Below the pieces are notes generated by a model. It was not told the origin of the DNA and made no database searches. It saw nothing but the letters and a program-made list of their open reading frames with translations. From contig NZ_CAJYGQ010000005.1 of NCBI RefSeq assembly GCF_913773635.1, forward strand, positions 124,001-188,000: DNA of 64,000 nt, read 5' to 3'. Of the stretch, positions 43,436-52,626 are shown one piece after another. The translations under genes and the position numbers were made by a program. This stretch comes from an uncultured Mucilaginibacter sp. GTDB lineage: Bacteria > Bacteroidota > Bacteroidia > Sphingobacteriales > Sphingobacteriaceae. Numbering within the stretch: the stretch's first letter is position 1; the number at the start of each line of letters is the position of its first letter.

Positions 43436-44785
43436 ATGATTGCCCAAATCAATAAAGAAGAATACCTGAAGGAAACCCGGAAAAAAGCCTGGTTTATCAC
43501 AAATAACATCATTTGGACAATAATCTTTCTGTATCCGCTTTTAGGAATCATTGATTTTATATACACCACCAACTATTGGGTTGAAATTATGGTGGTGCGT
43601 GTTATAGTTGTTGTAGTTATTTATGGTGTTTATAACTATTTTCAAAAAAATAAGCTCGACTACCGTCTGTTACTGCATATAAGCTTCTTTCTACTCTCGC
43701 TTGTGATGTCGGTGCTGTGCAACTTGGTTGACATAAGCCATATCACAATCTATTTTTTAATGTATGGCATCATCTTCCTGTTTTTTAACCTGCAGGTATT
43801 TTGGGAACCTGTAAACTCGCTTATCCAAGCCTTGGTTTCTTTAATGCTGCTGGCTGTTTTTTATAACATCCTTAACAGTTACTCGCTCGATGTGTTTATC
43901 AGTAACGGAGGTCAGTACTTCTTTATTATTGCTTTTGCTTCATGCCTTATACCTGCGTCACGCTACAAGGTAATTCAACGTGAGGTAACCTCGCAGTTGC
44001 TTATTGAGCAATCAAACGAGCAGTTAAAATCGCAAAACCGCGATATTATGGAGAAGAACAGTATTATTGATATTCAGTATGATAAGCTTCGCCGTCTTGA
44101 TGAGCAAAAGAACAGCTTTATAAATATTGCTGGTCATGATCTAAAAAACCTTATTGGCTCCATAGTAATGAGTAATAACCTCATTCAAGAAGAAGAATAT
44201 CGCCTGAGTGAAGATCAGAAGGAATTTACCCGGTACATCAGCGAATCGGCCGAGAAGATGCAATATCTCCTTAAAACGTTGATGGATGTTAAGGAAATTG
44301 AGTCTCCTGAAATTAAATTCAATATGGAGACATTTGACGCCAACACCATTGCGCAGCAGGTTTTCAGAGGATTAGTTGATACGGCTAATATGAAGAACGT
44401 TCACTTGCTTGACAACATCCTGAAATTGCCGCTTAATGTAAGGCTTGATAAGGTATTTACCAGTCAGGTGTTTCAAAATTTACTTTCAAACGCTATCAAA
44501 TTTTCCCAAACCAATAACAATCTGCGTGTAGTTACCAGCCTGCAGCGTCAAAAATTTGTATTTGAAATTATTGACGAAGGCATAGCCATTGGGCAGCATG
44601 AATTAGATATTATGTTTAACAGGCTTAAAACCCTAAGTGATGCCTCGGGCTCGCCGGCCGAAAGCCGTTTAGGTCTCGGACTTTCAATTGCCAAACTAAT
44701 GACCATTGAAATGGGTGGAGAACTGACTTACCGTAGCGATGACAACGGAAATTATTTTAGAGTAGAATTTTACGCTGTAAATTAA
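43436..44785 (+). CDS. Membrane sensor histidine kinase, altered G1 box
   Basis: 449 residues: about five to six N-terminal membrane helices (residues 22-180) with little periplasmic loop, a coiled coil (about 190-225), HisKA with His234 in NIAGHDLKN, and HATPase with N-box FQNLLSNAIKFS and G2 SRLGLGLSIAKL. The G1 box reads DEGIAIG rather than DxGxGI, so the second Gly is Ala; ATP binding may be weakened or retuned. No response regulator is adjacent. It is followed 37 bases later by the BcsB-like gene, suggesting it senses for the polysaccharide locus. Confidence 0.9.
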   Translation: MIAQINKEEYLKETRKKAWFITNNIIWTIIFLYPLLGIIDFIYTTNYWVEIMVVRVIVVVVIYGVYNYFQKNKLDYRLLLHISFFLLSLVMSVLCNLVDISHITIYFLMYGIIFLFFNLQVFWEPVNSLIQALVSLMLLAVFYNILNSYSLDVFISNGGQYFFIIAFASCLIPASRYKVIQREVTSQLLIEQSNEQLKSQNRDIMEKNSIIDIQYDKLRRLDEQKNSFINIAGHDLKNLIGSIVMSNNLIQEEEYRLSEDQKEFTRYISESAEKMQYLLKTLMDVKEIESPEIKFNMETFDANTIAQQVFRGLVDTANMKNVHLLDNILKLPLNVRLDKVFTSQVFQNLLSNAIKFSQTNNNLRVVTSLQRQKFVFEIIDEGIAIGQHELDIMFNRLKTLSDASGSPAESRLGLGLSIAKLMTIEMGGELTYRSDDNGNYFRVEFYAVN

Positions 44786-44822
44786 TATAACTGATACTAA
44801 GAAAAATAATCTGCAACTTGAT

Positions 44823-46901
44823 ATGAATAAATTTCTGACCCTGCTATTACTCTTAACAACCTTGTTTGCAAAGGTAACGTTGGCGCAAACCAACATTTCT
44901 TTTAAAACTTATGGACATGATGATGAGGTAATTTATGGTATGAGTGGTGTAAGCTCGTTCTACTTCAGAATGGATCCGCTTGTTGATATGAACCGCAGTA
45001 AGCTGGTTTTATACTTTGAACCATCACAGGCGCTCATCAAAAATTTGTCATACATCAACATCCTCCTGGCTGATAAGCCGGTGTTCAGCGGTCGCATGAC
45101 CCAAGATTCAATACAGCGTTTGGTTATTCCGTTAAACAGCAGTTACCTTACTGATAATAAGCAGTTTTTAAAAGTTCAGGTAAAAACGTTGCTTACTATT
45201 ACCGATAATAAATGTAAAGACCTTGATAACCCGGCTATGTGGATTAAGGTTAAGGGTTATTCATTCCTGTCGTTAGTTAAAAGCAGCAAAAACGTTTACA
45301 ATGATGTAAACATCAGCAACTCTTTTGAAAGCAAAACGGCTATAGTATACCCAACCAACCCAAGCTTAAATGACTTGAAAGCGGTTGCATGGGCATATAA
45401 CAAAATTAAGCGCTCATTAGCTGTAAGTGATTTGCATGTTTACTCCTATGATAAGGTGCCTGATACAATTCGTAACTATGTAATGGTTGGTACCATGGAT
45501 CAGTTACCGGCAGACAAAAAGAGCCTTATAACAGTTACTCCGCAGGGTGGTCAGGGCTTAATGTATTTGTACAAAAGCAACGTAACCGATTCGTCTGCTT
45601 ATCGTCCGCGGTTTGTGTCTTCTATTTCAGCAGCACGCCAGGCGTTTTCAAGTAATGAAATATTGTTCATCACCGGTGCCGATGATGATGGTTACAACAA
45701 AGCCATAACTGCATTAGGTAACTATAACATACTTAACTCATCGTTTGGTAACTACCTTGTGGTAAATACTGCAAGCAATGATAATATCAAGAATCTTAAC
45801 CAGCAGCGTACAAAACTAACCTTCCGTGATGTTGGCGGGGTATCAAACTTTATGTCGGGTATTGGTTCGTTACGCAGCACTTATACCTTTAAAAACAGCG
45901 ACTTTAGCTTTACTCCAAAAGAAGTTGAAATACGCTTTATAGGTACATACAGTGGTATGAGCCCTGCCGATAGGGGATACTTCAATATTTACCTTAACGG
46001 TATGCTTATCAATAGCCAAAAGCTGAATGAAACAGGCAAGTTGAATACCTCGGTTGTAGTTAACCGGTACCAGCATCGTAAATACAACTCACTTACTGCT
46101 GAGTTCCGTTTTTACCCGTCAACAGGTAACTGTATGAATAGCTTCCTCAATTTCTTTGGTGAAATTGATGTTGACAAGTCATACCTTGAATCAAGAAACC
46201 CTTTTGTAAATAATACCCTGAGCTTTTACCAGTACCCAGAGGCGTTTAACGAAGGTCCATCTCAAATTGTAATTAGTAAAAACTACGCTAAATATGCTGC
46301 CGGTGCGGTTGGTGAGGTTATTTACGAATTAAACAACAACTTAAACAGCAATAACTTCCCTGATTTTAAATACTCTGACGAGGTACAGGATGGCGATTTG
46401 AAAAAATACAACATCGTTGCGCTGTTAGCTAAGGATGATCCGTTGATGGATAAATTCCCTGATGCGCCGATTAAGTTCAACCATGCCTTCCGTTTGTATA
46501 ATAATGAGGATAACAAATTGGTTTATGCCCTGTCAGACTCGGTGTCGAACGGTTTGGCTCAAATTTTTTATGGCAGGGGCAGTAACAATGCCATATTGGT
46601 ACTTACCGCTACAGGTCAAAATCTCGACGGTGCATTTTTGTCGGCTTCAAAAGCAATTACCGAGCAGCTATCAACACTAAACAGTAACGTATGTGTGGCC
46701 GATTTAAATGACAACAAATACTTATTTAACGTTGATAAGGCTACTGATAATATTGAGTATACTGATGCAAAAAGTGGTTTAGCCCGTTTTTGGGAAAGCT
46801 ACAACCTTTACGTACTACTAGGCATATTGGTACTTATATTACTGGCATTCCTTTATGTGCGTTCAAAAGTACAGCGCTCACAAGACATCATAGGCGAGTA
46901 A
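44823..46901 (+). CDS. Cellulose-synthase BcsB-like periplasmic/membrane subunit
   Basis: 692 residues with a signal peptide (1-21), a long region of repeated carbohydrate-binding-like and flavodoxin-like modules (about 22-640), and a single C-terminal membrane anchor (about 661-683, LYVLLGILVLILLAFLYV). The order and motifs (DNKCKDLDNPAMWIKV, LFITGADDDGYNKA, NGMLINSQKL) match BcsB, which guides the nascent glucan across the periplasm and contacts the synthase. It lies directly upstream of the GT2 gene, as bcsB does around bcsA. Confidence 0.88.
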   Translation: MNKFLTLLLLLTTLFAKVTLAQTNISFKTYGHDDEVIYGMSGVSSFYFRMDPLVDMNRSKLVLYFEPSQALIKNLSYINILLADKPVFSGRMTQDSIQRLVIPLNSSYLTDNKQFLKVQVKTLLTITDNKCKDLDNPAMWIKVKGYSFLSLVKSSKNVYNDVNISNSFESKTAIVYPTNPSLNDLKAVAWAYNKIKRSLAVSDLHVYSYDKVPDTIRNYVMVGTMDQLPADKKSLITVTPQGGQGLMYLYKSNVTDSSAYRPRFVSSISAARQAFSSNEILFITGADDDGYNKAITALGNYNILNSSFGNYLVVNTASNDNIKNLNQQRTKLTFRDVGGVSNFMSGIGSLRSTYTFKNSDFSFTPKEVEIRFIGTYSGMSPADRGYFNIYLNGMLINSQKLNETGKLNTSVVVNRYQHRKYNSLTAEFRFYPSTGNCMNSFLNFFGEIDVDKSYLESRNPFVNNTLSFYQYPEAFNEGPSQIVISKNYAKYAAGAVGEVIYELNNNLNSNNFPDFKYSDEVQDGDLKKYNIVALLAKDDPLMDKFPDAPIKFNHAFRLYNNEDNKLVYALSDSVSNGLAQIFYGRGSNNAILVLTATGQNLDGAFLSASKAITEQLSTLNSNVCVADLNDNKYLFNVDKATDNIEYTDAKSGLARFWESYNLYVLLGILVLILLAFLYVRSKVQRSQDIIGE

Positions 46902-46931
46902 TCAGTTCAGGTTTCGCCAGCAAATTAAAGC

Positions 46932-46963
46932 CAATAGCAGGGTAACTTAATATCCTGCTATTG
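46932..46963 (+). promoter_or_regulatory. Intercistronic hairpin between BcsB-like and GT2 genes
   Basis: Perfect 10-bp arms CAATAGCAGG (46932-46941) and CCTGCTATTG (46954-46963) with a 12-base loop, 30 bases before the GT2 start. No T-run follows, so it is more likely a processing, stability or binding element than a terminator. Confidence 0.6.
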
Positions 46964-46993
46964 TGTGTGAAATGTTCATTGTTAAAAAGGCTT

Positions 46994-48901
46994 ATGCATA
47001 CAACCGCGAGTGAAGGATTAATTACAGAGAGAACAGAAGGTATCTATTCAGGTTGCCGCAACTCATCGGTTTTTAAGTTGCTGCTTCAGGATGGTTTTCT
47101 GGGCGAGGAAGAATGCAATAAAATTGATGATTATTCAACCACTATAGGGGCTTCGCATATTAAAATTGCACTTAACTTTGGTTTTATATCCCGTAAAAAC
47201 TACGAGCGTTCTTTAACAAATGCCGGTTATGTTTTCGAAAACATACGCGAAGAGGCCCACGATGAGGAAGTGCTTGGAAAAATAGATTTGCGCTTTGCTG
47301 ACGAAAGGCTGGCTATCCCGCTGCGTATTGAAGACAACAGGGTGGTAACCATAATGGCCGATCCGGATGATCAGTTATTCATTGACTTTGTTCGCCTTAC
47401 TTACGGTTTAGAACCACTGATTATTGTAGCGTCTGACCTTGATATAACCTGGCTTAGCCACAAGCTGCTTGGACAAAAGTATGTGAAATCGGCCGTGTTT
47501 GAACTGCTGAACAGTGATAACGAAAGTTCGGCACTTACCACATTCACCTCCGGGCAGTTGGTGTTCATATTTACTTTCATAGGGCTTATTGCTGCCGGCT
47601 TGGTGCTCAACTTCAAAATGACTTCCATCATTGTGAATGTTTTCATGAGCGTGTTTTTCCTGTTTACAATTTCGTTCAAACTTTTCCTTTCATTAGTTGG
47701 GTCCAAGTTTGAATTGTACCAGGCGGTAACCAAAAGCGAGATCAAAAATCTTGATGATGAATCGTTACCGGTTTACACCATACACCTGCCCGTTTATAAA
47801 GAGGATAAGCTAATCAAAAAGCTTATCTGGAACTTACAGAGCATCGATTACCCAAGGCATTTACTTGATATAAAACTGCTGATAGAGGAGGATGACGATA
47901 AAACACTTAACGCGGTGCGTAATCTTGATTTCCCGGCAATTTTTGAGGTAATTGTGGTGCCGTTCCACATGCCTAAAACCAAGCCAAAGGCATGTAATTA
48001 CGGTTTGCATTTTTCTCGCGGAACGTATCTTACCATCTACGATGCGGAAGATATTCCTGATACCGACCAATTGAAGAAAGTGGTGGCTATGTTTAATAAG
48101 CTGCCTGAAGACTACATATGTGTGCAGTGCGCACTCAACTACTTCAACCGTAACGAGAACTTCCTTACACGTATGTTTACGCTGGAGTATTCATATTGGT
48201 TTGACTACGTGTTACCTGGCCTTGATACACTTGATATTCCTATCCCATTGGGCGGTACAAGTAATCACTTCAAGCTGGCACAGCTGGTTGAACTTGGGGC
48301 CTGGGATCCGTTCAATGTAACAGAAGATGCCGATTTAGGTGTGCGTGCTTATGCAAAAGGACATAAAATTGCGGTGATTAACTCAACTACTTACGAAGAG
48401 GCCAATAATGATTTCTTCAACTGGATCCGTCAGCGCTCGCGCTGGATTAAGGGTTACATGCAAACCTACCTGGTACACATGCGTAATCCAATGGCACTCA
48501 TCAAAAAAATTGGGATAAAAGGTTTCCTTGGCTTTAATTTCTTTGTGGGTGCTACACCAATAATGTTCCTTATTAACCCCATACTTATACTAATTTTCAT
48601 ATGTTATGTGGTTTTTGATCTGGGAATCATACGCCAGATTTTCCCCGACTGGGTGTTGTTCATCTCCATATTTAATTTAATGGTAGGTAACATCCTGATG
48701 ATTTACGTGAATATGATGGCCGTATTTAAACGCAGATTTTATGAGCTTATCCTATTTGCAATTGCTAATCCTATTTACTGGCTTATGCACTCTGTTGCCG
48801 CTTATAAAGGTTTGTACCAGTTAATTGTAAATCCGTTTTATTGGGAAAAAACCAACCACGGTTTAAGTAAAGTGAACAATCAAAACAACGCGGTTAAGTA
48901 A
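46994..48901 (+). CDS. GT2 beta-glycan synthase with N-terminal MshEN domain
   Basis: 635 residues from ATG 46994; the frame reaches a TTG at 46961 inside the hairpin. Residues about 20-165 match the MshEN (type II secretion GspE N-terminal) domain: two helix repeats (SVFKLLLQDGFLGEEE and KIALNFGFISRKNYERSL) and then LAIPLRIEDNRVVTIMADPDD. Two helices follow (about 190-238), then a processive GT2 domain with YDAEDIPD, TEDADLG and QRSRW, and three to four C-terminal helices. No PilZ domain follows. MshEN domains bind c-di-GMP in other proteins; here the binding motifs are partly degenerate. Confidence 0.9.
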   Translation: MHTTASEGLITERTEGIYSGCRNSSVFKLLLQDGFLGEEECNKIDDYSTTIGASHIKIALNFGFISRKNYERSLTNAGYVFENIREEAHDEEVLGKIDLRFADERLAIPLRIEDNRVVTIMADPDDQLFIDFVRLTYGLEPLIIVASDLDITWLSHKLLGQKYVKSAVFELLNSDNESSALTTFTSGQLVFIFTFIGLIAAGLVLNFKMTSIIVNVFMSVFFLFTISFKLFLSLVGSKFELYQAVTKSEIKNLDDESLPVYTIHLPVYKEDKLIKKLIWNLQSIDYPRHLLDIKLLIEEDDDKTLNAVRNLDFPAIFEVIVVPFHMPKTKPKACNYGLHFSRGTYLTIYDAEDIPDTDQLKKVVAMFNKLPEDYICVQCALNYFNRNENFLTRMFTLEYSYWFDYVLPGLDTLDIPIPLGGTSNHFKLAQLVELGAWDPFNVTEDADLGVRAYAKGHKIAVINSTTYEEANNDFFNWIRQRSRWIKGYMQTYLVHMRNPMALIKKIGIKGFLGFNFFVGATPIMFLINPILILIFICYVVFDLGIIRQIFPDWVLFISIFNLMVGNILMIYVNMMAVFKRRFYELILFAIANPIYWLMHSVAAYKGLYQLIVNPFYWEKTNHGLSKVNNQNNAVK

Positions 48902-48904
48902 AAA

Positions 48905-50461
48905 ATGACACGTTCTAAAACTTTCTATTTAATTGTATTTTCGCTTATACTAGCCGTATACTATATATTTATAGCTACCTACCTTAACCAATTAGGTTAC
49001 ACAAATCACGAACAGCTATTTTATATAGAGAAAGGCAAAATTATAACGCAGGGCTTAGGCAATAAGCTGCGCGTTATGGGTTTAACATCGCCTCTATTGC
49101 CTTTCTATGGCTCTTATATTTTCAGCTTTATTAACCCTGTTTTAGCACCGGTGCTGGCATCGGCCGTTGGTACCGCCATTTTGTTCTACATTATGGCTAC
49201 CTCATTGGTTAAGCGTAATAAAGATAATTTCTACTTGTATTTACTGGCTGCCTTGTTCATTTTGCATCCGGGTTTAATTTATACTGCAGCATCGGGCAAG
49301 TCGGTATATATGATATTGATATTTTTTTTCCTGTTCTTTTTAAATATGCTGAGGTTTTATAATTCAAACACTACCTATCACGTGAGTATTGCCAGCATAT
49401 TCTTTGTTTTGCTTGTATTCAGCGATTATAAGTGTATTTGGTTAGCTTTATTTTTTATTCCACTGGTGCTATCCATATCATTGCACAGCTTAAACCTGAG
49501 CGAAAAGGAATCGGTGTTCAGGTTGCATTTGAGTTTTAATAACCCCTCATTAAGACGTAAGCTCATTAATAAGACGTTTTCTATTTACAGTATCATCTTT
49601 ATATTGCCGGTTGCCTCAATAGCTATTTACAAAGTGCTTAATTTAACTCATGCTGATGATTTAAATTACTTTTTGGAAAGTCCGTACGCAACCTGGAATA
49701 TCATTGCCGAAAAGTTTGAGTATAGTGCAGCTCAAACAGCAGCGCGTTTTGCCATCCCCGAACTTTCTATCCTGGTATCATTAAAGGCAATAGTTTTTTG
49801 CCCTATGATTGTGCTGGCTATTTATTTGTTCAAGCAAAACACGTATCAAATACTTACGCTATTAACACCCTTTGGCCTTATCGAATTTTTAAAGGTAAAG
49901 TATGATGGTGTAAATTTGGTTTACCAGTATTACCTGCTGTTTTTAATTCTGGCAATGCTATGTATCATTTTCAGGGCAAGGTTTATTAAAAACCAGCAAA
50001 TGTTAAAGGCAGCACTCACTATTATTGTTGCCGTGCAATTGTATATAGGCTACGTCTTCCTAACCAAATCATATATACCCGAGGAGAGTAACTTTGCAAG
50101 TGTACTGCTTAATCGCACCAGTAATAAGGTTGATGAGCAAAATCGTGAAATTGCAGATTATATAAACACTTTACGTGATACCGACCATATTTTAGTTGAT
50201 GATGCAGTAGCTTACTCGGTGGCATGTTATGTGAAAAATATTAAAACGCTAACCATGCCTTACCAGGAAAGCTATTTAAGCGCAGTGGAGGCGCCTGAAA
50301 AATATGATGGTTACGTGCTTATTGCCAACGAGGCCAACCCCATGTTGGGTTATACGCAGCTTACCGATTTTTATTTGGACGGTATACGTCGAAAGAACCG
50401 CAATTTGAACATCTACAAAATATACGTAACCGATTATTGGACGTTGTATAAAATACTTTAA
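48905..50461 (+). CDS. Polytopic membrane protein of the glycan-synthase operon
   Basis: 518 residues with about ten to twelve membrane helices through residue 395 and a C-terminal soluble domain (about 400-518). An early loop acidic motif (NHEQLFYIEKGKI near residue 34) and overall layout resemble GT-C-type membrane proteins, but no named family is recognised. It starts three bases after the GT2 stop, so the two are translationally linked. A role in polymer modification or export is inferred from this position only. A strong terminator follows. Confidence 0.75.
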   Translation: MTRSKTFYLIVFSLILAVYYIFIATYLNQLGYTNHEQLFYIEKGKIITQGLGNKLRVMGLTSPLLPFYGSYIFSFINPVLAPVLASAVGTAILFYIMATSLVKRNKDNFYLYLLAALFILHPGLIYTAASGKSVYMILIFFFLFFLNMLRFYNSNTTYHVSIASIFFVLLVFSDYKCIWLALFFIPLVLSISLHSLNLSEKESVFRLHLSFNNPSLRRKLINKTFSIYSIIFILPVASIAIYKVLNLTHADDLNYFLESPYATWNIIAEKFEYSAAQTAARFAIPELSILVSLKAIVFCPMIVLAIYLFKQNTYQILTLLTPFGLIEFLKVKYDGVNLVYQYYLLFLILAMLCIIFRARFIKNQQMLKAALTIIVAVQLYIGYVFLTKSYIPEESNFASVLLNRTSNKVDEQNREIADYINTLRDTDHILVDDAVAYSVACYVKNIKTLTMPYQESYLSAVEAPEKYDGYVLIANEANPMLGYTQLTDFYLDGIRRKNRNLNIYKIYVTDYWTLYKIL

Positions 50462-50472
50462 ACACATTAATT

Positions 50473-50512
50473 AAAGCCCCGGTACTTGGTACCGGGGCTT
50501 TCGTTTTTTAAG
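50473..50512 (+). terminator. Strong terminator of glycan-synthase operon
   Basis: Perfect 13-bp GC-rich stem (50473-50485 with 50489-50501), 3-base loop, followed by T-rich sequence. Confidence 0.92.
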
Positions 50513-50585
50513 GTGTGTGGCTTTAAATGTAGTGCATGTGAGCGGGGTTGCTTATCTTAGTGTGCTGTACTATTAACATAAATCA

Positions 50586-52457
50586 ATGAATAAATTTTTT
50601 TTCCTGCTTACGGTTGCTGTTATATGCTGTATTAATGCTTACTCACAGGTAACCGGCAGCTATGCTAAAGACAACTATACTAAAAAAGACTACTACATTA
50701 CCATGCGCGATGGTGTTAAGCTTTTTACATCGGTTTACACCCCTAAAAACGCATCGACGGGTAAAAGGTATCCCATTATTATGCAGCGCACCTGTTACAG
50801 TGTTGCGCCCTACGGTGCCGATAAATTCCCTGTAAAACTAGGTCCATCTGAAGAAATGATGAAGGCAGGCTATATTGTAGTTTACCAGGACGTACGTGGC
50901 CGCTGGAAAAGCCAAGGCACCTGGACCAACATGACCCCGGTGATTGATAACAAGAAGAGTAAAAAGGATGTTGATGAAGGATCCGACACTTACGACACTA
51001 TTGACTGGATGGTAAAAAATATACCGTTTAACAATGGCCGCGTAGGGCAGTGGGGAGGCTCATATCCGGGCTTTTATACGGCGGCCGGTTTACTGTCAAA
51101 CCACCCGGCATTGAAAGCATCATCACCCCAGGCACCTATATCTGATTTTTGGTATGACGACTTCCATCATAATGGGGCGCTGCTTGAGTCGTACTTTTTT
51201 ACCTATCCTGTATTTGGCGTGCAAAAGAAGGACACCACAAGTAAATCATGGTATAATTACCAAATTATAAACCCAACTACGCGCGATGGTTACAACTTTT
51301 TGCTGAACATGGGCCCCTTGACTAACGCTGATAAGTATTACAAAGACAATTTTTACTGGCAGGAGACTGTTAATCACCCTAACTATGATGAGTTTTGGCA
51401 GAAGCGCGATTTACTACGTCACTTTGGTAAAGTTAAGCCAGCAGTAATGATTGTGGGCGGCTGGTTTGATGCCGAAGATTTACGCGGTCCGCTGGCTATT
51501 TTCAAAACCATTAATAAAACCGATCCTGCTGCTTATAACACTATTGTAATGGGACCGTTTGATCATGGTGGCTGGAGCCGCGAGCAGGGGCACCACCGCC
51601 ACGGCGACGTATATTTTGGCGATAGCATAGCTACATTTTACCAAAAGAATATTGAGGCTAAGTTTTTTGATCATTTTTTGAAAGGTAAAGGCGATAAGAA
51701 TACGCGCCTGCCTAAAGCGTACCTGTATAACACGGGTAAAAAGGAATGGGCTCAATTTACACAATGGCCGGTACCTGCAGCAACCAAGCAAAAGCTCTTT
51801 TTGAGTGCCGACGGTAAGCTGCCTATGGCGCAGCCTTCAGCAGCAGCATCAACGTCATTTATAAGTGATCCGCTAAAGCCGGTTCCTTACACCAATGATA
51901 ACACAACCACCGTAGGCTTCACACCGCGTAATTATATGAGCGAAGATCAGCGTTTTGCCGGCCGCCGTACCGACGTACTGGTTTTCCAGAGTGATGTGTT
52001 GCAGGATGACGTTACACTTGGCGGAGAGATTATGGCGCACCTTAAAGTGGCCACCACCGGCACCGATGCCGACTGGTTTGTTAAGCTTATAGACGTTTAC
52101 CCTGATGATGAGCCCAACCATCCATACCTGCCAAATAAGAACATACTGATGGCTAACTATCAGCAAATGGTACGTTCTGAGATTATGCCGGGCCGTTTCC
52201 GTAACAGCTTTGAGAAGCCGGAGGCCTTTGTACCAAACCAAAAAACTAACGTAAACGTAAAGCTGCAGGATGTGTTGCATACTTTTAAAAAAGGCCATCG
52301 TATAATGATACAAGTGCAAAGCACAGCCTTCCCATTGTTTGCCCGTAACCCGCAAAAGTTTGTGGATAACCCATACAAAGCTACAGATGCCGACTACATT
52401 AAAGCCACCCACACGGTTTACAATGATAGTTATGTGGAAGTGGAGGTTTTAAAGTAA
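50586..52457 (+). CDS. CocE/NonD-family secreted hydrolase (S15-like)
   Basis: 623 residues with a signal peptide (1-20). The alpha/beta hydrolase domain has the nucleophile in GQWGGSYPGF, then GGWFDAEDLRG (Asp) and GPFDHGGWSR (His), and a C-terminal jelly-roll domain (about 440-620, with MAHLKVATTGTDADWFVKLIDVYPDD). This is the X-Pro dipeptidyl-peptidase / CocE architecture. Such enzymes hydrolyse esters or N-terminal Xaa-Pro; the substrate is unknown. It is a single gene. Confidence 0.92.
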   Translation: MNKFFFLLTVAVICCINAYSQVTGSYAKDNYTKKDYYITMRDGVKLFTSVYTPKNASTGKRYPIIMQRTCYSVAPYGADKFPVKLGPSEEMMKAGYIVVYQDVRGRWKSQGTWTNMTPVIDNKKSKKDVDEGSDTYDTIDWMVKNIPFNNGRVGQWGGSYPGFYTAAGLLSNHPALKASSPQAPISDFWYDDFHHNGALLESYFFTYPVFGVQKKDTTSKSWYNYQIINPTTRDGYNFLLNMGPLTNADKYYKDNFYWQETVNHPNYDEFWQKRDLLRHFGKVKPAVMIVGGWFDAEDLRGPLAIFKTINKTDPAAYNTIVMGPFDHGGWSREQGHHRHGDVYFGDSIATFYQKNIEAKFFDHFLKGKGDKNTRLPKAYLYNTGKKEWAQFTQWPVPAATKQKLFLSADGKLPMAQPSAAASTSFISDPLKPVPYTNDNTTTVGFTPRNYMSEDQRFAGRRTDVLVFQSDVLQDDVTLGGEIMAHLKVATTGTDADWFVKLIDVYPDDEPNHPYLPNKNILMANYQQMVRSEIMPGRFRNSFEKPEAFVPNQKTNVNVKLQDVLHTFKKGHRIMIQVQSTAFPLFARNPQKFVDNPYKATDADYIKATHTVYNDSYVEVEVLK

Positions 52458-52550
52458 CTAGGCAGGCAATGGACTGGCGGCCTTAACGTGAAAATGGCCG
52501 TTAGATTAAAGTAATATACAGTTACCTTGCATTATAAAGTCATCCTAACA

Positions 52551-52584
52551 AAAAAACGCCATTGCATTTGCAATGGCGTTTTTT
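52551..52584. terminator. Bidirectional terminator
   Basis: Perfect 15-bp stem (52551-52565 with 52570-52584), 4-base loop, A-run and T-run flanks. It separates the convergent CocE and aconitase genes. Confidence 0.95.
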
Positions 52585-52626
52585 TTTATTTGTAAAGTCA
52601 CAAAGCTTTGTGACTAATAAACTTGC

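Noticed and set aside
46994..48901. Classical BcsA with C-terminal PilZ domain
   Set aside because: The chain ends soon after the last membrane helices; no RxxxR or PilZ-like sequence is present.
51873..52412. 179-codon open frame opposite the CocE/NonD gene
   Set aside because: Lies fully antisense to a well-supported gene, has no family resemblance and looks like the mirror of its codon pattern.
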